Below are positions 1-10,100 of a stretch of DNA of 42,379 bases, piece after piece. Positions within the stretch are counted from its first letter, which is position 1, and each line of letters opens with the position of its first letter. The translations under genes were made by a program, and so were the position numbers. The stretch comes from Polymyxa betae (lineage: Eukaryota; Endomyxa; Phytomyxea; Plasmodiophorida; Plasmodiophoridae): assembly GCA_003693705.1 (NCBI GenBank), contig RBZT01000700.1, forward strand, positions 1-42,379, written 5' to 3'. Below the pieces are notes generated by a model that was not told the DNA's origin, did no database searches, and worked only from the letters and a program-made list of their open reading frames with translations.

Positions 1-720
1 GGCAATACTAACCCCGTGGATGTTGGTCTGCGGAGAGTGGAAAAATTGCGTGCGAGAGAGAAGTTGCGGTTCGGAGAGTAGGCATCAACAAAGGTCCATT
101 TTAGCTCAGTTGCTATCTGAAAAAGTACCAAAAATGACGCGGGAGTTCAATTCGCCCAAAGGTATATTTATTTTAGGCAGCTTTGGACAAGCCCCAGTGA
201 AAAAAATACAAAATGCGTGACAGAGAGTACAAATCTGCGTATGAGTTTCTCCAATCCCTAACCCTTTTTAGGGGTAGCTGTATATGAATTTATTGTTTCG
301 GTGTTGATTCAAACCCATCCGCTGATTTCAAGGTTTAGCCGCAAGTCCGGCATTCAAACGAGTTATCTTAGGAGAAATGCCGTGTGTGGGATTGTTCCGC
401 ATCGAATAGGCGAGAGCAGATAGAGCATCTTATCTACGAAGCTGTCGGTTGAGGATCTCGGTGACGATCTTCAGCCATCTAAGTTAGCTGGCCGGTCTGC
501 CTCTCCCTGAGGTGGGTTTCCAACCATCCAATGCGTTATTGGTCTTCAAACCTCCATAACAAACCCTAACTGTCAATAATTGTTAGAAAATTTCCAGCCT
601 CTCATTTTCTTCACACATTTTTGTTCAGTATTTTTATTCAAAACATTCTCATTTCGCTTTCTTCCGAAATTCCCTCTGTCTCTCCATTGATTTGACACGG
701 TCTGTCATTAGTATTGCAGT
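1..720. other. No confident gene; upstream region of the nucleoside phosphorylase gene
   Basis: I see no open frame with convincing protein character. The stretch holds two short telomere-like motifs (CCCTAACCC near 256-266 and AAACCCTAAC near 561-570). It ends in TTAGTATTGCAG at 709-720, which looks like a 3' splice site. The gene that follows may therefore have an upstream non-coding or short coding exon here, which I could not identify. Confidence 0.4.
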
Positions 721-744
721 GTGCCAAAAAGCTACGAACACGAG

Positions 745-1827
745 ATGGTTCTGGGAACCCAGTGGCCTTTGAAGATTGCTCAAGTAGTACCCATCTTGTA
801 CTCTGTGCAAAGTAGCGACGAACGCGAGAAGAAGGCTCAGAAGATTGCTCAAATGATATCCATCTTGTCCCCTAACGATGATTCCCAGAAAAACAGGACT
901 TCAGAAAAGATGCTGGTTCTGGTGTTCCCAAAACTATTCGAGCATGCAAAATTTCTAATCTCGCTGGCTTTGCAATATGAGTGCTACTTCTTCCGTACCG
1001 ACAGCCAAAATTTCTTTTTATGCTGCCTGGTGATGGATGGCCAGTATTACCTGCTCGGACTGTACTGTATGAATGAAATGGATGCTGCTTTCAACTCCCA
1101 ATTCATCAAGTTCGTTTTTCAGCACTTGAAAGATCGTTTCCAATATATGCTAATTGGGACCTGTGGTGGAGCCCGACCTGGTGACGATATCGGATCAGCA
1201 CATTTTATCACTTCAGCTGTGAAATACGATAGAGGAGTGATTGTGTCTGGAGGAGCATTCCAATTAAGAGGCAAATGTCCACTGATACAGACTGTGTCGC
1301 CTGATATCCCCGCAGGCGACACAACGTATTCAGGGAACTTTCTCTGTAAGGATTTGACAATAATTCCGAACGCTGATGTTCGGTTTTTGGATATGGAGAC
1401 ATTCGATTTTTTCAGCATTGGCATCGGAATGCAGCAAAGAGTTTTGGGAGCCATTCGTGTTGTTTCAGATAAACCTGGACAAAATTACAATGAAGCAACA
1501 CGTGCGGCTGTTGATTTCGACCAATGTGTTAGACAGTTCATCACGAAATTGAAACACTCGATCGATATCCACGGTTATCCGGTTGATTTCGAATCATTCA
1601 AGAATGATGTGACGGCGCAATTTCAAAAGTTTTTTTATGGTTTCGCCAAATGGCAGGAGTCGATAAACTATGCGTGGAGAGATTACATGCAAGCGAATTT
1701 TATTCCAAATTTGGTGGATGAAGCGCAGCGGAAAACTGGCGGCAACGGTGTCTTCGTGTCACTTGCACAGGTGCTTAAGGAAAAGATGAAAAACCGTCCT
1801 TTCTGCGAGAAAACCCGTAACAAGTGA
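745..1827 (+). CDS. Nucleoside phosphorylase / nucleosidase-like protein
   Basis: The protein of about 360 residues carries signatures of the PNP/uridine phosphorylase superfamily, enzymes that cleave the N-glycosidic bond of nucleosides. A glycine-rich loop, GTCGGARPGDDIG (near 1156-1194), resembles the GTxGG phosphate/ribose loop of uridine phosphorylases. DMETFDFF (near 1396-1419) resembles the E/DME motif that binds ribose in the active site. About 25 residues downstream of the first motif, VIVSGGAF fits the next core strand. The frame is open from 721 with a GTG; 745 is the first ATG. A splice-acceptor-like sequence ends at 720, so the true start may lie in an upstream exon. The N-terminus contains a 23-residue direct duplication (KIAQVVPIL / KIAQMISIL). 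The C-terminal 110 residues after the core domain are not recognised. It ends in TGATAA. The enzyme class is fairly sure, the substrate unknown. Confidence 0.75.
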   Translation: MVLGTQWPLKIAQVVPILYSVQSSDEREKKAQKIAQMISILSPNDDSQKNRTSEKMLVLVFPKLFEHAKFLISLALQYECYFFRTDSQNFFLCCLVMDGQYYLLGLYCMNEMDAAFNSQFIKFVFQHLKDRFQYMLIGTCGGARPGDDIGSAHFITSAVKYDRGVIVSGGAFQLRGKCPLIQTVSPDIPAGDTTYSGNFLCKDLTIIPNADVRFLDMETFDFFSIGIGMQQRVLGAIRVVSDKPGQNYNEATRAAVDFDQCVRQFITKLKHSIDIHGYPVDFESFKNDVTAQFQKFFYGFAKWQESINYAWRDYMQANFIPNLVDEAQRKTGGNGVFVSLAQVLKEKMKNRPFCEKTRNK

Positions 1828-2273
1828 TAAACGTTGTTCATCCTGCAGCAGACTATATTCTTATATCATATATTTTGTTCAGTAATTCCAAGATTCAATT
1901 GAATGTGATTCAGTTGAATGTCGGAAAGAACGATGACAATGCCTAATCCTGGCAGCTGCTAGGATTTCAATACAGTATATTTTGTTATGGATTTAGTCGA
2001 CCTTGACTGGGAGCAAAACATTCAAATAACAATTGAAGATGTCTTGTAAGTTTGGAATTGTAATCTTCTTTGAATAAGCTGCAGGAGCGCTATAACGAAT
2101 TCCAACCGATAATGAAGGATATGCAAAAAGTTAGGGTTTGCTGATGGAATTTCATGTCATTAATGGACACGGCTGCGCCACCGAATCAGACGTCATGAAT
2201 CGATCGAGTCCGTGAACAATATCGAACGACATCCTTCTCCGATTTCTTCATAACAGAAATCGCTGGTCCCATC
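1828..2273. other. Intergenic, no gene seen
   Basis: AT-rich spacer between two plus-strand genes. It contains one short GTTAGGGTTTG telomere-like motif near 2130. I see no further supported feature. Confidence 0.4.
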
Positions 2274-3227
2274 ATGCCCTTCCAACCAATCACGGAGGAC
2301 GTCCAATATCCATCCGGTTTCACAGCCGATGACCAGAGCCTGCTCCTGGATGTCGCGAGGCTGTCGGCGCTCGCCTATCAAGAAGGCACTAATCTCACGA
2401 ACTTGTGGAACAGCGCTCTATCAGACAGTTCGCGCCCCTATCACGACCTTCTTAATCGCATCCGAACGTTGAAAATCATCGAGCAGCGTGAAGAGGGCCT
2501 GCAGGCGTTCTCCTGCGAGTATAAACCGCACGGATATCCGGACAATGTGCTGGCGATCGTGGTCCGCGGCACCTCGGACATCATCGACGCTCTCACCGAT
2601 ATCAAGATCCGAAAGATCGATTTCGGGTCGAACTCGAACGGCGAATTGCAGGAAGGAGTCCGCGTACACCGCGGCTTTCATGACCAATATGAGAGCCTGG
2701 TCACGCAGTTCGGAAATGTGATCACCGATTACCTGAAGAAGGGAGGCGTCGTACTGTTCTCCGGGCACAGCATGGGCGCAGCCATCGCCACCCTTCTCGC
2801 TATGAATTACGGCTCGTTCAAGGGGACCGGGAAGGTCTGGCTGACGGTGTTCGGATCTCCGGCCGTCGGTAACGTAAAGTTCGCGGAGCGATGCGAACAG
2901 GTCGTGGACCTGCTGTGGCGCGTTAAGAACGGCCGTGACCCGGTCTGTATGGTGCCGTCGGAGTTTTTCGGTTACAGACACGCCGGGAAGGAGATTCATC
3001 TCGGAGATGAAGATCCGCTCCCGCACTTCGCGTTCCTCTGGGATATCGCCGATCACGCTTTCAACAAGTACGTCGAGAATCTCGCTCAGAACGGAACGAT
3101 GCCGTCGTTCACACCCGCCCATGTTATGGAGAAGATTCAAAGCTCTATGGCTGGGCTGAGCATGGCTGCTCAGCAGGCTGCTCAGAAGGCTGCTGAGCAG
3201 GTTAAGCAGAAGAAGGTCGCTTCTTAA
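2274..3227 (+). CDS. Class 3 lipase (alpha/beta hydrolase)
   Basis: An intact 317-residue protein of the Lipase_3 family, triacylglycerol-lipase-like serine esterases. The nucleophile elbow GHSMG places the catalytic Ser at about residue 166. A following FGSPAVG strand, Asp at about 222 in GRDPV, and His at about 261 in ADHAFNKY complete the expected Ser-Asp-His triad in the right order and spacing. VVRGT near residue 97-100 fits the oxyanion strand, and VHRGFHDQY fits the helix before the nucleophile. The first ATG at 2274 gives the whole domain. There is no obvious N-terminal signal peptide. The C-terminus ends in an Ala/Gln/Lys-rich helix with a repeated AAQQAAQKAAEQ pattern, possibly a coiled coil. 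The stop overlaps an AATAAA (3226-3231) that could serve as polyadenylation signal. Coding GC is clearly higher than the flanks. No intron is needed. Confidence 0.9.
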   Translation: MPFQPITEDVQYPSGFTADDQSLLLDVARLSALAYQEGTNLTNLWNSALSDSSRPYHDLLNRIRTLKIIEQREEGLQAFSCEYKPHGYPDNVLAIVVRGTSDIIDALTDIKIRKIDFGSNSNGELQEGVRVHRGFHDQYESLVTQFGNVITDYLKKGGVVLFSGHSMGAAIATLLAMNYGSFKGTGKVWLTVFGSPAVGNVKFAERCEQVVDLLWRVKNGRDPVCMVPSEFFGYRHAGKEIHLGDEDPLPHFAFLWDIADHAFNKYVENLAQNGTMPSFTPAHVMEKIQSSMAGLSMAAQQAAQKAAEQVKQKKVAS

Positions 3228-3640
3228 TAAAAGCAATTGAAGCTTCGTGATAATATCATAAAGAGTTTGCTTGAAAAGATAAATTTTAATATATTGGTTA
3301 AGAAGATTCGCTGCGGACTACTATATGATCGACTTGACGGATGCGAGCAAACACACGCATGATTGCCGTCATTGTTAATCTCCTGCGATGTCTCGTCAAC
3401 CTGTTCGCGGAGCGAGGCGAGCATCGCCATCTGCAGCCCGAACCTCAGCTCATCCGAGATCTGAATCTCTATCATGGCGCTCACAATCCGGATCTGTATA
3501 TGACAGGGAGATCGGCATCCTCCGGCCTCGACCTTCCATTCGGAGCTCACCTTCAGCGTACGAACTCCGTCTTTCGGCTTCAGCAGCCGATCTTCTACCA
3601 TCCGGAATGCAACATCATCATTTCGGCGTCCGCCATCATC
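3224..3640 (-). CDS. Uncharacterised minus-strand open frame, possible exon
   Basis: The minus strand is open for about 135 codons from a splice-acceptor-like CTGTAG near 3640. It reads RNDDVAFRMVEDRLLKPKDG, then an even, charged composition, and ends in a hydrophobic tail. Overlapping plus-strand frames (3341-3768) are less protein-like. I recognise no domain. It converges tail to tail with the lipase gene and overlaps its stop by a few bases. It could be the last exon of a minus-strand gene or a gene relic; upstream coding cannot be joined with confidence. Confidence 0.25.
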   Translation of the reverse strand, partial: DDGGRRNDDVAFRMVEDRLLKPKDGVRTLKVSSEWKVEAGGCRSPCHIQIRIVSAMIEIQISDELRFGLQMAMLASLREQVDETSQEINNDGNHACVCSHPSSRSYSSPQRIFLTNILKFIFSSKLFMILSRSFNCFY

Positions 3641-3868
3641 CTACAGAGCTCCGCCCAGAAGCTCTGACCTCAGGACTTCAGCTCTACAGAGACAACTCTG
3701 CACTTGGAGCGAAGATCGAGGCCATCCATCACTCTGTTAGATTACACCAAGTTCTCATACAGATCTAACTAATAGGCTTCATATCCATCAGACCAATATC
3801 ACGGATTCGTACAATAACGCATCAAACAATGGAAAGTAACAATTTGCACATTTTCATAGTTCAACATA

Positions 3869-4321
3869 TTGTTACATTGTATCACTAAAACCAGCGAATT
3901 TTACAGAGAATGTCGAAAGCGAAATGGAGCTGCATGCTGGTGTCATGATACAAAGGATCCATTTCAATTAGATCTCTATACAGATCTTGATTGGAGTATG
4001 ACTGTTGATTATCAATTTAATGAGGAACTTTGTCAGTATGATACAACATCATCATACAGATCATCATCTCATATAGTTACTCCTATCAATATCAATCAGA
4101 TATCTACCAATGACAATCCATCACAGCAATCAGGTATTTATAGGCTTCTTCTGTTCCCAATATTTTCCTTCCTCAAATATCCTTCTAATAGTTCACATAG
4201 AGTCCTGCATCACGACATGTCCATCTTTGATCAGATCAAAATGTCCAAGATATCCAGGATAAGAGGAGGACGCAGTTCGAGATCGTCTCGACGTAGCAGA
4301 CGTCAACGGAAACGCAAATGA
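3869..4321 (+). CDS. Hypothetical protein with basic RS-rich tail
   Basis: An open frame of 150 codons. The first half has a cysteine-containing, Asp/Tyr-rich stretch (CRKRNGAACWCHDTKD, then DLYTDLDWSMTVDYQF). The end is strongly basic: RIRGGRSSRSSRRSRRQRKR. A possible short intron lies inside, GTATTTATAG to TTCACATAG (about 4132-4200), which would remove the hydrophobic middle part. The base composition is AT-rich, like the 37-39 kb element and unlike the neighbouring lipase. I do not recognise the family. It may be a real small gene or a remnant of a mobile element. Confidence 0.35.
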   Translation: MLHCITKTSEFYRECRKRNGAACWCHDTKDPFQLDLYTDLDWSMTVDYQFNEELCQYDTTSSYRSSSHIVTPININQISTNDNPSQQSGIYRLLLFPIFSFLKYPSNSSHRVLHHDMSIFDQIKMSKISRIRGGRSSRSSRRSRRQRKRK

Positions 4322-4568
4322 GATTGAATTCAATCAGATGATTGATTGGCTCAAGTGGAAACTTGCCAGGATTATTCAGTAGATACAGAACTTATTCAAT
4401 GTTCGATTTCAAGCCCAACAGGGGATGGGATTTGTGAGAATTAAAGGGGTTTGGGGTCATGGGTTGGAGTCCCTGTTGGATTGGGAGGGTTGCCTTCTAG
4501 AGGCTCTCACATGGTCCTGCTGATAGGGACCAGTCGCGCAGCCTTTGACTCTGTGGGCGCGGCCTGTC

Positions 4569-4610
4569 GAGTTGCAATGGCGCGGCCCCGCGAGTTGCAA
4601 TGGCGCGGCC
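4569..4610. repeat. Short GC-rich tandem repeat, two copies
   Basis: The 19-base unit GAGTTGCAATGGCGCGGCC occurs at 4569-4587 and again at 4592-4610, a 23-base period, with no mismatch between the copies. Confidence 0.9.
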
Positions 4611-4642
4611 TTGCTCTTTCAGAATCTTGCAATGCCGAGGCG

Positions 4643-4706
4643 CTATCGACCTTGCGATAAGGAAGCAGCGTCGCCTATCGACCTTGCGATAAGGAAGCAG
4701 CGTCGC
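4643..4706. repeat. Perfect 32-bp tandem duplication
   Basis: Two perfect head-to-tail copies of a 32-base unit that begins CTATCGACCTTGCGATAAGG, at 4643-4674 and 4675-4706. The absence of differences suggests a recent duplication. It lies directly beside another tandem repeat. Confidence 0.95.
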
Positions 4707-5483
4707 CTGAGAACAAAGATCAACGAACTAGACGGCATAAGCACATGACCACTGCAAACCCCCAATCTGCTTCTGCCATTTGACACGACATTCAGGTTGT
4801 TATCAGAAACATCTCTGTCTGTCAATGGTGATCAATGTTCTTTTAGAACCAGCTTCATATCTGCTAGAATCTCGCACAGATTCGAACCTTCCATCGTCAT
4901 CATCTGGATGTAGGGTTTGGATGCTGGAACTCGACCTGGCGCCCTGATAGGCTTTGTTACAGAATCCAGCAAGTAATTGTCACTTGAAGCAATTAAATGT
5001 TACAGAAAATATCTTTGTCTCTTTAAAACGCACAGAATAATGTATTGTATTTATCCGTTTCCTTGAATCGACCAGCTGTCTGCTGCCGCCGACAGAGTCC
5101 ATAACGACGAAGATCTATTCAATTAAGTTCTCATAAATGGGTAAAATTAAAACTCTAAAAACGGAAGGAGCTCCTGAAAATCATTAAAAAAAGGTGAAAA
5201 GCCTACCTCAGACCTTGTGATACTGCTCCGTTCGTTGAAATCAGCAAACTTGTTTAATCCAATCCAATCCCATTACGCGGCGATTATCAGATCGAAGGCC
5301 GTTCCGGATTTCATTAACAAGACCGTCGTGCCCGTATTGGCGAATATCGATCTTAATCGGAGCCTCAGATCGCGAGTTCATGGCCACTCAGGATACTGAC
5401 GGCGACGGCAACAGTGCCGCAGCTAAGCGGAATAAGAGCCATAATTGCGGAAGGACCAACAAGAAGTTCCGTCACTCAAAAAG

Positions 5484-5770
5484 TCCACATTCTTGAGTTA
5501 TGCAAAAATATCCGTGAAAGACCCATTACCGGTATTATGTGATATCTGCAGGTGTCGCGCATCTTCTTTCAGTACGGCTGTGCTCTGCGACTTCTTACGC
5601 ACTATCTGCACTTTAATAGGGGTTTTAGGGTCCAATTCTTGAGTTTTGCAAACCTATCAAGACGCACAATTGTTTTGATATCAGAAAATGTCGAGCAACT
5701 TCTTCAATACCTACTGTAGTCAATACTGCTGTGTTCTGTGACTTTTACGCACTTATCTACACTTTCATAG
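5484..5770. repeat. Diverged tandem duplication (about 140 bp) upstream of the 5.8 kb gene
   Basis: Two related blocks, about 5484-5620 and 5631-5770, share TTCTTGAGTT.TGCAAA near their left ends and GCTGTG.TCTG.GACTT followed by TACGCACT.ATCT.CACTTT.ATAG near their right ends. The second block ends only about 8 bases before the ATG of the downstream gene, so the duplicated unit covers its likely 5' leader or promoter. A GGGGTTTTAGGG telomere-like motif sits at the junction. Confidence 0.75.
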
Positions 5771-5777
5771 CAGAATC

Positions 5778-6848
5778 ATGACCGCCAGCCGGCCGCTCAC
5801 GTTCCCATTCAGATTGTCGCCGGATATTCGGGCCGATCCCGATCACCGACGATTCCTGAAACGCGCTGCCCAGTGGAACGCTTCGGAAGCGCTCTATGTG
5901 GTTGCCGAGGAGCTCGGCTGCTGCTTCTATTACGCCGACATTGCGCGAGCCGCTCTGGTCGCCGGCCATTTCGAATTCTGGATGCAATATCTGCTGTTAT
6001 GTCGCTTCCATTGCATTGCTATCAACGATTCTTTTGAATCGTGGCCCTATTTTTTAGAGCCTGTTCGTATTCTATTCTATCCGGATCTCGACGATCGCGC
6101 TCGTTTCGAGGCGCTGAAATTCATTATAGAGATTTTCGTACCGAACCTACCTAAAAGAGGCGAGATTTTTCCGAACACTCTACAAACGAGGCGATTGCTG
6201 CCCGATCCGAATACGATCTGGACCAGGGACGAGATCGTCATTGATCTTCAAAACCTCCCCGTTCGTTTGGATTTCGTAGATTCGGCGCTGATGCCCGGAT
6301 CCGAGTCAATTTTGCGATATTTTCTTGAAGAAATCGCTGTCTGCACCAATCTGAATCATCTGAAGCGCGTCGTCTGTAGATTTCGACCCGATTTATACAA
6401 GTTGGATTTGGATCATCTCTCTCCGGACGTTTTACAGCATGCATTGCCGACAGCTTGTCAATATCGTACTCCGTCGAATGATTCAAATTTCCTGATACAG
6501 ATAACGGATGCAGCCTGGTGCTATCATTATCGCGCCAGCCTGAAAGACGTCGCTGATTTCCTGCAATATAATCCGGAATATATCAGTAAACTTCCCGCTG
6601 CTTTGAAGTTCTTTCAAGATGTGTGTGACGGTACTGCTGACCTCAGCGAATGTCATGTGTGGTTACGGGAGCTGCTCGAAGACGAGCAATCCCTCGAAAC
6701 GGATCGCCCAGAAATCGAAACTATCAGCTCGGTGGCTCGAAAGGTATCAGAACAGCTCTGTCGAATTTTCCATGTCTCAAATGAGACAGCTATCTTAGAT
6801 CTTAAGGATTGTCCTTATGAAATTGTCAGTTGGGAAGAGAGTATATAA
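5778..6848 (+). CDS. Uncharacterised helical protein, intact
   Basis: A single uninterrupted frame of 356 codons with even, leucine/aromatic-rich, mostly alpha-helical composition and coding GC above the flanks. No transmembrane segment or signal peptide is obvious; it starts MTASRPLTFPF. Repeating blocks of the type LKRVVCRFRP, LKDVADFLQY and LRELLEDEQ suggest stacked helices, as in ankyrin- or TPR-like solenoids, but I cannot match a named family. The style resembles the decayed F-box-like genes at 23-26 and 40-42 kb, and it could be a distant member. That is inference from composition, not alignment. It ends TAA. The 5' leader is duplicated (see repeat). Confidence 0.6.
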   Translation: MTASRPLTFPFRLSPDIRADPDHRRFLKRAAQWNASEALYVVAEELGCCFYYADIARAALVAGHFEFWMQYLLLCRFHCIAINDSFESWPYFLEPVRILFYPDLDDRARFEALKFIIEIFVPNLPKRGEIFPNTLQTRRLLPDPNTIWTRDEIVIDLQNLPVRLDFVDSALMPGSESILRYFLEEIAVCTNLNHLKRVVCRFRPDLYKLDLDHLSPDVLQHALPTACQYRTPSNDSNFLIQITDAAWCYHYRASLKDVADFLQYNPEYISKLPAALKFFQDVCDGTADLSECHVWLRELLEDEQSLETDRPEIETISSVARKVSEQLCRIFHVSNETAILDLKDCPYEIVSWEESI

Positions 6849-7122
6849 ATGGACACCATATTATACACAGATTTTCCACATTTGGTGCAACCTAGTCTAT
6901 CATAATGTCAGCTGGCTAGATCTCATACGAACAAATGATGATATCAATCCATATAGTGGCATCGATGTCCCAAAATCAGCAGGGCTTTTACAACTGCCAT
7001 TACTCCGAAAACAAAGCTCAGGAAAGGAGCAGTGTCACGCAAAGGTTAAGGATAAACCCGATCGGGACGCTTTTGATAAAACGTTATGTGTAGAAAACAC
7101 ATTTGTGAGTTTAACGAGTATG
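6849..7122. other. Spacer between convergent genes
   Basis: The plus-strand gene ends at 6848 and the minus-strand peptidase ends at 7123. A frame at 6817-7128 overlaps the end of the upstream gene and has no recognisable features; I read this as non-coding. Confidence 0.4.
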
Positions 7123-10100
7123 TTATGAGGCGGAGATAGTTGCGAATAATTTCTCGGCGGTTGTGATTTGCAGATCGATGCCAAGATCATCACGGAAAGC
7201 ATCTCGGACGTTTTCGGATTGGGCAGAACCAGTAACGAGAATCAAACGCGAAGATTCGGTGGAAAACAACGGAGCCACGTATTTGCTCAAAGCATCATGT
7301 AGATCATTTACCGAAACAAGTTGAATCTGAAAAAAGAAGCCATACTTTAATGGGGACGAATGACAATTATTTCACAAAAACCCGATTGTCAAGCCTTGGA
7401 TGAAAGATCACATTAAAGCGAAAGGACGGCGAAATAACAAGAGAAACGGGGCGCAGATTGCAAACAGAAGACAAAATGAGAGGGAATCTGCGTACCTGTT
7501 CTAATAAACATTTCTGGTAGTCGTCACCGACGCCACGAAGAGTATTGTCTAGGTGTTGATGAGCGGCCGAAACGTGATTGTCACATTGCCTATGAATGTT
7601 GCACTCAGAACAAAAACAGAATATCTCAGAATAAGCAACACTTCGGAAATGTTCGGAAAAAGTCAAATCGAAAAAGTGAAAACAATCCTCACGAGATAAT
7701 GGAGAATGAGAGTGACGAACGTGCAGCTTCAACTGAGGCCGAGGTGAACGCTTCTGATCCACCGCTCAAAAGTTCCTCAACGACAGCACGGGCTTCAGCA
7801 TACGCGGCGGCCGGATTTGTAGCACGATGGACGCTGCACGAGACCAGCCCGGATTCGAAGTCCGCCGACATACCGTAGCTGTAACTAAGCCCGGCACCGC
7901 GGATTCGCTTCCAGAGCGGGCCTTCGGTCGCGGTCAGATACTCGAGTACCAAACGGACCGCGGGCACAACCGTACTGGACCACGAAGTCGGGACCAGCTT
8001 CGCTGTGAGACGTTCAGGAGATCTTGGCAGAAACGCTGCAGCATGACGTACCGGTGCGAGTTAGATAGGCTGAGTCGAGACCAGCGACAGTAACATATAG
8101 ATGAGCAGGGACAGACGTTGACTTTTGAAACTATTAATAAGCAGAAAAAAAGTGAAAAACTTTCAGGAAAGGCTTTACAAAATAAAGGATAAGATACAGC
8201 TTCCAAACGACAGACAATAAATGAAGGCTGAAACAATTGAGAGCCATGCAGTAGGGAACTATGTTCAGTTAACAGCATACCAGTTCTGTATACTTGCTAA
8301 CGAATGGGAAGGGATCCTCGGTCTTTTCAATTTTTGCATCTAAATCATCGAGGCATATAATCAGCAACGGCAGAAAAAAATCCTACAACTAAGCCCAGCA
8401 TACCTTGAAAAGCGGCACGTATTGGACCTGTAACATCGGTGTATTGCGAGCTATCGAGAATAACTTGGAAGGCCGGAGTCTGGGCCAGCACCTCTTGCAC
8501 GCGATGCAGAGCGGGAATGACTTCGGATAGGTCGGGCTTTTCCAGGATCTCCGACAGAAACGATTCCTGTGGCGATATAGATTTGGATAAATGATCAGGG
8601 CAACAGCAGAGAGCAGACCTGGCGAAATGGAGAAAGTATGACATGATTGCAGGAAGATGAATAGACAGAGAGGTGAGAGGCAGCGCCCAACACTCGATCG
8701 CCTTTCCGCTTCAGTGCCGCAATCGAGCTGTGCGTTAAGAGTAAGAAATTGCAGAGACGGTAATCAAACAGGTGAAGAAAAGCAAAAGAGCTTGAACAGA
8801 TACATTTTGGGATACTTCGCAAATAAACTTAGTTTTGTTAAATCTAACAAACAATAGCTTATTGAACAAAGAAAGAGCGGAATCGTCAACCGTTGGAGCA
8901 TGAAATGAAAAAACAATACACGTATTCGAATGAACGTACTTGTAAAGACGATTGCAGACCGAGCGTATACGGTCTTCGGTGAAAACGACACCGGTTAGGA
9001 CTGCAGCAAGCGATCAGAGGCCATAATACAAATTCTGAGCATTTACAAGTCCGCATCCAGTTGAGACAATCGACATAACGCTCTGCAGGCATTTTCAGTG
9101 AGATCTGGAACAGTTGCGGGAACGATCCACACGAGAAGCATGCTGCATACATATGAGAGTGAAAACTAAGCGCCGAACAAAACAGGGGGAGCAAGCCCAA
9201 CTAGAAAAACGAAAGTAAAGTCCAACCGAACATAAAGAAGATTGATGACTGAAAAATCAACCGATTCGGCAACAAGCCCCAGAAAACAATTGCAATGAGA
9301 AGAGGGAAAAAAAGGAGCGTATGTCGCATCAACATGAGAAAACAAATGGACAAAACCGCAAAAAAGGGAACTGATGACTGAGAAAATGCAAAAAATGCCG
9401 AAAATCATTGATTGGAAAAAACGATGCAATCAACAGATGTGATGATTAACGGACATGAGCGAGTTCCAGTGTGGGAAGACCAAGATACCGCAGATCTATC
9501 AAGTTCAGCGATTACCTCGCTATACGATAGTTCCTGTCCAGTCTATGATTCAAAACTCGATCAGAAGGCAGATAAATTGCGAGGCGGAAACGAATACCGG
9601 ATAGAGACGAACGTTGCTCTCGAACATAAGCTCGGCATATAAATCCAAGTATGGCCGCAGATCCACAGGCAGAGCATCGGTGTTACAGACCGCACGGACT
9701 TCGACGAATCGTGTCGGGATACTGTCGATCTGCACTGAGAACGGAAACTGGAACAGCGTGACGGTCCTGAGAGGGCGCGTGACGGATCGGTCCAGGTTGG
9801 TAACCGACTCAATATCGATCATGGAGATCTGGAAAACTGCTCAGTTAAGAGGCGGAGCAGTATGATCGGGTCATGGTTACATCGCCGAGATTCGGGACCC
9901 GAAATGATTCTATGAGAGAGGCCGGCGCCGGGACGTTATTGGCTTGTTCGGCACGCTGCAGCGCCAGGCCGCATGATACCAGAGCATCTGGGCCAAGAGC
10001 TGCAATCTGTGCATGAACTCGTTCATTCTCGGATAGCGTCAATTCCGCATCCAGAGCTGAAAACAAGTTCAATGGTAGCAGTACGGCGTTCGAAGAAAGA

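Larger units (their letters stand above)
4322..5483. other. Gene-poor stretch with tandem repeats
   Basis: No convincing gene. A short frame at 5217-5399 has plausible composition but no recognisable domain. The two tandem repeats are listed separately. A GTAGGGTTTGG motif occurs near 4912. Confidence 0.35.

Noticed and set aside
2421-3236. A 271-codon minus-strand frame opposite the lipase
   Set aside because: It is the antisense shadow of a clear lipase gene and has low-complexity Leu/Ser ends.
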